A model generated the notes under the pieces. It was not told where the DNA came from. It did no database searches and was given only the letters and a program-made list of their open reading frames with translations. From JADKAV01 sp037045455 (GTDB lineage: Bacteria; Actinomycetota; Actinomycetes; S36-B12; UBA10799): a stretch of DNA of 64,000 nt. Position numbers and translations under genes: made by a program. This document shows positions 58,262-64,000 of this stretch, in pieces (within the stretch, counting starts at the first letter, position 1; each line of letters opens with the position of its first letter). The stretch is taken from the NCBI GenBank assembly GCA_037045455.1, contig JBAOIN010000016.1:434001-498000 (forward strand), in the 5' to 3' direction.

Positions 58262-58342
58262 CAGATGTGAGCGACAGGCCTCAGATGCGAGCGAAGAACC
58301 CCGTGTCCATTGCTCGCATCTGGGGCGTATCGCTCGCATTTG
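58262..58342. repeat. Four-unit inverted repeat (family C) in the divergent M23-rpsB gap
   Basis: CAGATGTGAGCGA (58262), CAGATGCGAGCGA (58282), inverted TTGCTCGCATCTG (58310), TCGCTCGCATTTG (58330): spacings 20, 28, 20. A possible rpsB -10 TAGACT is at 58384-58389. Confidence 0.8.
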
Positions 58343-58533
58343 CGCACCGGGCAGGTAGCCGAAGCCGTCGAGGGGGCTATCGGTAGACTGGGACCATCGT
58401 CGGCACCCGTCGGCGAAATTCGCGCATCGCGATCCGAACTGGCGCGTCCAGTCCCGAAAGGGCAGCACGCCGGCAGCGATGTCAGGGCACCGGCCGCGCG
58501 GCCGGTGCGACAACTGGAAGAGAAGGAACCCCC

Positions 58534-59493
58534 ATGGCAGTCGTGACCATGCGCCAGTTGCTGGAATCCGGCGTCCACTTCGGACACCAGACCCGGCGCT
58601 GGAACCCCAAGATGAAGCGGTACATCCTCACCGACCGCAACGGCATCTACATCATCGACCTCAACCAGACGCTCGGCTACGTCGACCGCGCCTACGAGTT
58701 CGTCAAGCAGACCGTCGCCCACGGCGGCACCATCCTGTTCATCGGCACCAAGAAGCAGGCCCAGGAAGCCGTCGCGCAGCAGGCGCAGCGGGTCGGGATG
58801 CCGTACGTCAACGAGCGCTGGCTCGGCGGCATGCTCACCAACTTCCAGACGGTGCACCAGCGGCTGCAGCGGCTCAAGGAGCTCGAGGAGATCGACTTCG
58901 ACGACGTCGCGGCCAGCGGCCTGACCAAGCGCGAGCTGCTCGGTCTGCGGCGCGAGCGCGACAAGCTCGAGCGCACCCTCGGCGGTATCCGCTTCATGAG
59001 CAAGGTGCCGAGCGCGGTGTGGATCGTGGACACCAACAAGGAGCACATCGCCGTCGACGAGGCGAAGAAGCTCAACATCCCGATCGTGGCGATCCTGGAC
59101 ACCAACTGCGACCCCGACGTCGTGGACTACCCGATCCCGGGCAACGACGATGCCATCCGTGCCGTCGGTCTGTTGACCCGGATCGTGGCCGACGCCGTTG
59201 CCGAGGGCAAGATGGCCCGCGCCGGTGCCACTGAAGAGGGTGCCGAGGACATGCCCGAGTGGGAGCGCGAACTGCTCGAGCAGCAGCAGGCAGCGGCTGC
59301 CGCTGAGACCCCTGCCACCGAGAGCGCTGCTGCCGCCGAGACCCCCGAGGCCGCCGAAACCCCTGCTGACCAGCGCAGCGACGAGGCGGGACAGACGGCA
59401 GAAGCTGCTGTCGAGACCGCCGAGTCCGAGACCACGACCGGTGACGAGGCGTCGGAAGCGGCCTCCACCGACCAGACCGAGGAGAACAACTGA
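58534..59493 (+). CDS. rpsB: Ribosomal protein uS2 with acidic C-terminal tail
   Basis: 319 residues from ATG 58534 after AGAAGGAA. S2 signatures VTMRQLLESGVHFGHQTRRW, VNERWLGGMLTNFQTV, VWIVDTNKEHIAVDEAKKLN, DTNCDPDVVDYPIPGNDDAI. Residues ~255-319 are an Ala/Glu/Thr-rich tail. TGATG overlap with tsf. Confidence 0.97.
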   Translation: MAVVTMRQLLESGVHFGHQTRRWNPKMKRYILTDRNGIYIIDLNQTLGYVDRAYEFVKQTVAHGGTILFIGTKKQAQEAVAQQAQRVGMPYVNERWLGGMLTNFQTVHQRLQRLKELEEIDFDDVAASGLTKRELLGLRRERDKLERTLGGIRFMSKVPSAVWIVDTNKEHIAVDEAKKLNIPIVAILDTNCDPDVVDYPIPGNDDAIRAVGLLTRIVADAVAEGKMARAGATEEGAEDMPEWERELLEQQQAAAAAETPATESAAAAETPEAAETPADQRSDEAGQTAEAAVETAESETTTGDEASEAASTDQTEENN

Positions 59494-60326
59494 TGGCTGT
59501 CAGTGCTGCTGACGTCAAGCGCCTGCGGGAGTTGACCCAGGCCGGAATGATGGACTGCAAGAGGGCGCTCGAGGAGGCTGACGGGGACTTCGACAAGGCT
59601 GTCGAGATCCTGCGCATCCAGGGTGCCAAGGGTGTCACCAAGCGTGCCACCCGAACGGCCTCCAACGGACTGGTGACCTCCTACATCGAGGGCACCCAGC
59701 ACGGCGTCCTGCTCGAGCTGAACTGCGAGACCGACTTCGTGGCCAAGACCAGCGACTTCCAGCAGATGGCCGCCGACGTGTCCGCGTTCGTGGCGTCGAC
59801 CAAGCCGGCCGACGTCGAGTCCCTGCTGGCCCTGGAACTCGAGGCCGACAAGACGATCCAGCAATTGCTGGACGAGGCCAACGTGAGCATGGGCGAGAAG
59901 ATCGAAATCCGCCGGTTCGCGCGGTTCGAGGACGGTTTCGTGTTCGTGTACCTGCACAAGCACGACCCGGCCCTGCCGCCCAGCGTCGGAGCCCTCGTGG
60001 AGACCGACGTGGAGAACGAAGAGGTCGCGAAGAACGTCGCCCAGCACATCGCGGCGATGTCCCCGCTGTACCTGTCCAAGGACGATGTCCCCGCGGACGT
60101 GGTGGCCAACGAGCGCCGCATCGCCGAGGAGACCGCACGTGAGGAGGGCAAGCCCGAGCAGGCTCTGCCCAAGATCATCGAGGGACGGGTCAACGGCTTC
60201 TTCAAGGACGTCTGCCTGCTGGATCAGCCGTGGGTGCGCGACAACAAGAAGGCCATCCGGACCTACCTCGAAGAGAACGGCGTGACCGTACAGAAGTTCG
60301 CCCGCTTCAAGGTGGGCCAGAGCTGA
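59493..60326 (+). CDS. tsf: Elongation factor Ts
   Basis: 277 residues: VKRLRELTQAGMMDCKRALE, CETDFVAKTSDF, then the dimerisation domain. Nucleotide exchange factor for EF-Tu. Between rpsB and pyrH as usual. Confidence 0.97.
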   Translation: MAVSAADVKRLRELTQAGMMDCKRALEEADGDFDKAVEILRIQGAKGVTKRATRTASNGLVTSYIEGTQHGVLLELNCETDFVAKTSDFQQMAADVSAFVASTKPADVESLLALELEADKTIQQLLDEANVSMGEKIEIRRFARFEDGFVFVYLHKHDPALPPSVGALVETDVENEEVAKNVAQHIAAMSPLYLSKDDVPADVVANERRIAEETAREEGKPEQALPKIIEGRVNGFFKDVCLLDQPWVRDNKKAIRTYLEENGVTVQKFARFKVGQS

Positions 60327-60327
60327 C

Positions 60328-61062
60328 ATGCAGCGTTGGGAGTCGGCGCCGGACGGCGGCTGGGAACGGGTACTGCTCAAGCTGAGCGGTGAGGCGTTTT
60401 CCGGCGGTACAGGTCTCGGCGTCGACCCCGACGTGGTTGCCGACATCGCCCGGCAGATTGCCGATGTGGTGTCCGACGGCCGGCAGGTTGCTGTGGTCAT
60501 CGGGGGAGGCAACTACTTCCGCGGGGCGCAGCTGTCCGAGCACGGCATGGACCGGGCCCGGGCCGACTACATGGGCATGCTGGGCACCGTCATGAACTGC
60601 CTTGCGCTGCAGGACTTCCTCGAGAAGGAAGGCGTGGAGACCCGCGTACAGACTGCCATCGCCATGGGTCAGGTCGCCGAGCCCTACGTGCCGCGCCGGG
60701 CGGCCCGGCATCTGCAGAAGGGCCGGGTCGTGATCTTCGGCGCCGGTCTGGGTGTGCCGTACTTCTCGACCGACTCTTGCGCCGCCCAGCGGGCGCTGGA
60801 GATCGGCTGCCAGGTCGTGCTCATGGGCAAGAGTGGCGTGGACGGCGTCTACGACTCCGACCCGCGGCACAACCCGCAGGCCCGCAAGTACGACCGGCTC
60901 ACACATTCCGACGTGCTGAGTCAGGATCTCAAGGTCGCCGACGCCACGGCCATCAGCCTGTGCCGCGACAACGCGTTGCCACTGGTCGTGTTCGACCTGA
61001 TGGCCGACAGCCACATCCGGCTGGCCGCCGATGGCCGGCAGGTGGGAACGTTGGTCGGCTGA
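60328..61062 (+). CDS. pyrH: UMP kinase
   Basis: 244 residues: VLLKLSGEAFSGGTGLGVD, VVIGGGNYFRGAQL, FSTDSCAAQRALEIGC, KSGVDGVYDSDPR. Makes UDP. Two bases after tsf. The ribosome recycling factor gene frr, which normally follows, is absent. Confidence 0.96.
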   Translation: MQRWESAPDGGWERVLLKLSGEAFSGGTGLGVDPDVVADIARQIADVVSDGRQVAVVIGGGNYFRGAQLSEHGMDRARADYMGMLGTVMNCLALQDFLEKEGVETRVQTAIAMGQVAEPYVPRRAARHLQKGRVVIFGAGLGVPYFSTDSCAAQRALEIGCQVVLMGKSGVDGVYDSDPRHNPQARKYDRLTHSDVLSQDLKVADATAISLCRDNALPLVVFDLMADSHIRLAADGRQVGTLVG

Positions 61063-61139
61063 TTCGGGTCGGTGAGCACCGTTTCGGGCCACTTACGGAT
61101 CGCTGCACTGTCCACCGAACGAGGTGCATCTGCCGCCGG

Positions 61140-61158
61140 TTAGGGTGACCTAACCCAC
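61140..61158 (+). promoter_or_regulatory. DtxR/IdeR-like iron box upstream of feoA
   Basis: TTAGGGTGACCTAACCCAC agrees at 13 of 19 positions with the consensus TTAGGTTAGGCTAACCTAA. It ends five bases before the -10 hexamer TACTCT (61164-61169), where a bound repressor would block transcription. Confidence 0.6.
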
Positions 61159-61175
61159 AGGTGTACTCTGGAAAT

Positions 61176-61391
61176 GTGACGTTGGACGAGGCACCGGGCG
61201 CCGCCACGGTGACCGCCGTCCAGGCAACCGGTCCGGCAGCCCGCCGACTGGCCGAGCTCGGCGTCCGAGTGGGCTCGCATGTGCGCGTGTTGTACCGCAC
61301 CACTGGTGGTGGCCGGGTGCTGGCGCTGGACGGATCCCGGGTAGCCATAGATGCGCGCACCGCCGCGGGGATCACGGTGACACCCGCATGA
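61176..61391 (+). CDS. feoA: Ferrous iron transport protein FeoA
   Basis: 71 residues from GTG 61176, an SH3-like domain (ATGPAARRLAELGVRVGSHV). GTG follows TACTCT by six bases without a good Shine-Dalgarno (leaderless). Cytoplasmic partner of FeoB; ATGA overlap. Confidence 0.88.
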   Translation: MTLDEAPGAATVTAVQATGPAARRLAELGVRVGSHVRVLYRTTGGGRVLALDGSRVAIDARTAAGITVTPA

Positions 61392-63316
61392 CCGAGTTCG
61401 CCTCGTGTCACTCCGACGCCGCGGGTCCGCTGGCAGCTGCAGGCGCGCCGGTTGTCGCACTGGTCGGATCCCCCAACGTCGGCAAGTCGACGCTGTTCAA
61501 CAGCCTCACCGGCGCCCGCCGGCAAGTGGGCAACTGGCCCGGAACCACGGTCGAAGTAGGCCGTACCCAGTGGCGGCTGCCGGACGGAACCGAGACCGCA
61601 ATCGTGGATCTGCCAGGGGCCTACAGTCTCGATCCGCAGTCCCCGGATGAGGCATTCACGCGCAGCATTGTGCTCGACGAGGATCCACCGGACCTGATCG
61701 TGGTGACCGTCGATGCTTCACGGCTGACCCGCTCCTTGTATTTGGTATCCCAGATCCGGGAGCGTCACACCCGCGTGGTCGTCGCACTGACCATGTCGGA
61801 CATCGCGGCCCGCCGGGACATCGAGATCGACACGACTGCGCTGGCCGAGCAACTGGGCTGTCCTGTCGTGCGGGTGCAACCGCGGCACGGCATCGGGGAC
61901 GCGGATCTGGGTCGCGCCGTCGACATCGCACTGCGTGAGCCACCCCTGCCGCCGCGCCCCGTCGGCGTGGATTCCGACGACGACCTGGAGCTGGCCGACG
62001 AGCGGTTCGGCTGGATTCAGCACGCCGTCGAGGCCGCAACTCGTACGCCCGCGGCCGAGAAGCACACCTGGTCTGATCGCATCGATCGCTGGGCGACAGC
62101 CCCCTGGATCGGTCCGCTGATCTTCCTTGCCGTCATGTGGGCTGTCTTCCAGCTGACGACCAGCGTCGCGGCGCCACTTCAAGACGCGCTCGACCAGTTC
62201 TTCACCGGCCCCGTCAGTACTGCAGCCATCTCCGTGCTCGGAGCCGTCGGACTCGGCGACTCGTGGGTGCAGTCGTTCGTCGTCGACGGCTTGATCGGCG
62301 GCGTCGGCATGCTGCTCACGTTCGTGCCGCTGATGGCCATCATGTTCGTGCTGCTCGCGCTGCTCGAGGACTCCGGGTACATGGCGCGGGCGGCTGTTGT
62401 GACTGACCGCACCATGCGGATGATCGGCCTGCCCGGACGGGCGTTCCTGCCGCTCATCGTCGGCTTCGGGTGCAACGTCCCCGCGATCAGCGCCACGCGC
62501 GTGCTGCCGGACTCCCGGCACCGGATCCTGACCGCGCTGCTGGTGCCGTTCACTTCCTGCTCGGCACGCCTGGCCGTGTACGTGATGATGGCCGCGACGT
62601 TCTTCCCCGACGATGCCGGCAACGTCGTGTTCGCCATGTACGTCATCTCGATCCTTTTCGTGGTCGTGGTTGGCATGGCATTGCGCCGGACGTTGTGGCG
62701 GACGATGGGCAGCGAGCCGTTGCTGCTGGACCTGCCCCCGTACCAGCTGCCGCACCTGCGACTGCTCGGCATCGTCGCGTGGGGGCGCTTGCGCGGCTTC
62801 CTGAAGACCGCCAGCGGCATCATCGTCGCCACGGTGGCCGCCGTTTGGCTGCTGCAGTCGGTGCCGGTCGGCGGGCAGGGTTCTTTTGCAAACGTGCCTG
62901 TTCAGGACAGTGCCTACGCGACCATGGCCCGCGGAATCAGCCCGATCTTCGCGCCGGCCGGCTTCGGGAACTGGGAGGCAACCGGCGCGCTGGCAGTCGG
63001 CTTCGTCGCCAAGGAAGCGGTCATTTCTTCTTGGGCGCAGACGTACGCCGTCGCGGAGCCGATGGATCTGCATTCCCCGGGGGATCTGGGCGAGGCGGTG
63101 CGGGCGGACTTCGCGGAGTCGTCCGGCGGGCACACGACGGCTGCCGTCTGGGCGTTCCTCATCTTCCTGCTCGCGTACACGCCGTGTGTGGCGACGCTGG
63201 CGACTCAGTGGCGTGAGATCGGCCGCAAGTGGACGTTCTTCGGAGTCGCAATGCAGTTCACGGTTGCCTGGATCGTCGCCGTCACCGTGTTTCAGATCGG
63301 CAGGATGCTCACATGA
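61388..63316 (+). CDS. feoB: Ferrous iron transporter FeoB
   Basis: 642 residues. N-terminal G domain: G1 VGSPNVGKSTLFN, G3 DLPGAYSL; the G4 site reads LTMSDIA where the usual Asn of NxxD is Thr. Membrane part with gates GFGCNVPAISATR and FTSCSARLAVYV, and about 9-10 helices to the C-terminus. GTP-driven Fe(II) uptake. Intact frame. Confidence 0.94.
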   Translation: MTEFASCHSDAAGPLAAAGAPVVALVGSPNVGKSTLFNSLTGARRQVGNWPGTTVEVGRTQWRLPDGTETAIVDLPGAYSLDPQSPDEAFTRSIVLDEDPPDLIVVTVDASRLTRSLYLVSQIRERHTRVVVALTMSDIAARRDIEIDTTALAEQLGCPVVRVQPRHGIGDADLGRAVDIALREPPLPPRPVGVDSDDDLELADERFGWIQHAVEAATRTPAAEKHTWSDRIDRWATAPWIGPLIFLAVMWAVFQLTTSVAAPLQDALDQFFTGPVSTAAISVLGAVGLGDSWVQSFVVDGLIGGVGMLLTFVPLMAIMFVLLALLEDSGYMARAAVVTDRTMRMIGLPGRAFLPLIVGFGCNVPAISATRVLPDSRHRILTALLVPFTSCSARLAVYVMMAATFFPDDAGNVVFAMYVISILFVVVVGMALRRTLWRTMGSEPLLLDLPPYQLPHLRLLGIVAWGRLRGFLKTASGIIVATVAAVWLLQSVPVGGQGSFANVPVQDSAYATMARGISPIFAPAGFGNWEATGALAVGFVAKEAVISSWAQTYAVAEPMDLHSPGDLGEAVRADFAESSGGHTTAAVWAFLIFLLAYTPCVATLATQWREIGRKWTFFGVAMQFTVAWIVAVTVFQIGRMLT

Positions 63317-63561
63317 GCGGCGGCCCGCTGCGCTCTGTGCTCGCCGCTGTCGACGGAGGGGCACTGACGGTTCTGGAGATCCGCTGCCAGACCGGGTTGT
63401 CCGACGAAATGGTGCGTTCCGCCCTTGAGCAACTGCAGCGGATGGGCATGCTGACAGCCGAACAGGTGGCGGTGGGATGCCCACCGGCCGGCTGCGGGGG
63501 CTGCGCGGTCACGTCCTCATGCCAGCCGGGGCTGATCGGGTTGTCGCGGGTGGCCGGTTGA
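63313..63561 (+). CDS. feoC: FeoC-like winged-helix protein with Cys cluster
   Basis: 82 residues. Helix-turn-helix region SVLAAVDGGALTVLEIRCQTGLSDEMVRSAL then CPPAGCGGCAVTSSC, four Cys able to bind an Fe-S cluster or iron. Overlaps feoB by 4 bases. Likely adjusts FeoB stability or activity; family match is by position and layout. Confidence 0.75.
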   Translation: MSGGPLRSVLAAVDGGALTVLEIRCQTGLSDEMVRSALEQLQRMGMLTAEQVAVGCPPAGCGGCAVTSSCQPGLIGLSRVAG

Positions 63562-63593
63562 TGGCTGAGCGCCAGCCGGTGCGTCAAGTCCGC

Positions 63594-63684
63594 AATCCGT
63601 GAGCACTCTGGACATCGGTTAGCGTTCCGGGCGCCAAAACCCCGTCCGTAGTGCTAACCGATGCCCGGAATGCTCACCGATCGG
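63594..63684 (+). repeat. Four-unit inverted repeat, family A copy 5
   Basis: AATCCGTGAGC (63594), ATCGGTTAGC (63614), inverted GCTAACCGAT (63653), GCTCACCGATCGG (63672): spacings 20, 39, 19. Core CGGGCGCCAAAACCCCGTCC. Lies between convergent feoC and DUF2804 genes. Confidence 0.85.
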
Positions 63685-63708
63685 CGCAGATTCAGGCTCA
63701 TCCGGGCT

Positions 63709-64000
63709 CTACCAGAGCGTGTCCTGGTTCTCCACAACCCCAGGCATGTTCTCCACGACGACCGGCCCCACAGTGCCAGTGAACTCACCGACCGGCTGCA
63801 GGAAGCGGCTGCGGATGACGCCGAGGTTCAGCGATTCCCGGTGCACTCCGATCGGCTGGAACGCGAGCTCTACTTCACCGTCAGCGGTGGCCACCCGCCA
63901 CGGTTTGGCCGGGTCGTCCGCGTCGTAGTCGATCGTGGCGTCCGGGTCTAGCGCGTGCAACGCCCCGTCCAGCCACAGCGAGTTCTCCCGGCACGCCCCA
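63709..64000 (-). CDS. DUF2804 family protein, 5' part outside window
   Basis: 97 C-terminal residues are visible; the frame is open to the window edge (RENSLWLDGALHALDPDATI), so the start is outside. The end LNLGVIRSRFLQPVGEFTGTV matches DUF2804, a family related to lipocalin-like hydroxyneurosporene-type folds. Function unknown. Confidence 0.7.
   Translation of the reverse strand, partial: GACRENSLWLDGALHALDPDATIDYDADDPAKPWRVATADGEVELAFQPIGVHRESLNLGVIRSRFLQPVGEFTGTVGPVVVENMPGVVENQDTLW

Overview
The window is a high-GC actinobacterial chromosome segment (Actinomycetota; I cannot fix the order). The evidence is gene content and order. Blocks present include leuC-leuD-hupB-cofC-plsC-gpsA-ddl, thiL-rpmB-DAK-recG-rsmD-coaD-sepIVA-DUF177-rpmF-rnc-mutM-smc-ftsY-amtB-glnK-glnD-ffh, rpsP-KH-rimM-trmD-rplS-lepB-rnhB-DUF2469-dprA-xerC-whiG, and rpsB-tsf-pyrH. 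Markers of the phylum are a lysine-rich HU tail, a WhiG-type sigma factor, CofC for F420, an IclR regulator divergent from leuC, and GlnR-like boxes before amtB. It is nearly all core chromosome; no prophage, transposase or CRISPR array is seen.

Layout. 1-7 kb: a secreted subtilase, leuA with a leucine attenuator, and a glutamine synthetase/aldehyde dehydrogenase/SDR operon probably for amine use. 7-13.5 kb: leuB, ilvE, cimA (with an isoleucine/leucine-type attenuator), an FAH-family gene and gltX. 13.6-17.4 kb: a FIST sensor with a GGDEF-EAL protein, tRNA-Gln, tRNA-Glu and a tandem repeat of the tRNA-Glu 3' end. 17.4-30.6 kb: GH13 hydrolase, IclR regulator, leuCD, HU, cofC, plsC, gpsA, ddl, amidase, thiL and rpmB. 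30.7-44.3 kb: DAK, recG, rsmD, coaD, SepIVA-like, DUF177, rpmF, rnc, mutM, smc, ftsY. 44.5-48.7 kb: the nitrogen operon amtB-glnK-glnD. 48.9-61 kb: ffh, translation and processing genes, whiG, rpsB-tsf-pyrH. 61-64 kb: feoABC behind an iron-box-like site, and a truncated DUF2804 gene.

The genes form linked systems: leucine/isoleucine synthesis (leuA, leuB, leuCD, cimA, ilvE) under two attenuators and an IclR operator; nitrogen sensing (GlnR-like boxes, AmtB, GlnK, GlnD); SRP targeting (Ffh, FtsY, with signal peptidase LepB); and translation.

The least explained feature lies between genes. Most gaps over about 100 bases hold a structured inverted repeat. Several families share one design: two direct copies of a 9-13 base unit about 20 bases apart, a core, then two inverted copies about 20 bases apart, with spacings kept almost exactly. 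Five copies of one family are present (two flank smc), two of a second, and single elements with unrelated units but the same geometry. A separate 110-170 base family occurs three times. Second, many genes start directly at a putative transcription start: an NANNNT hexamer, six or seven bases, then ATG/GTG and no ribosome binding site.

About 18 genes, including the essential gltX, ffh and ftsY, are interrupted by single-base indels. Several resolve by removing one doubled base. I read these as sequencing or assembly errors, not pseudogenes, and annotate each gene across its indels.
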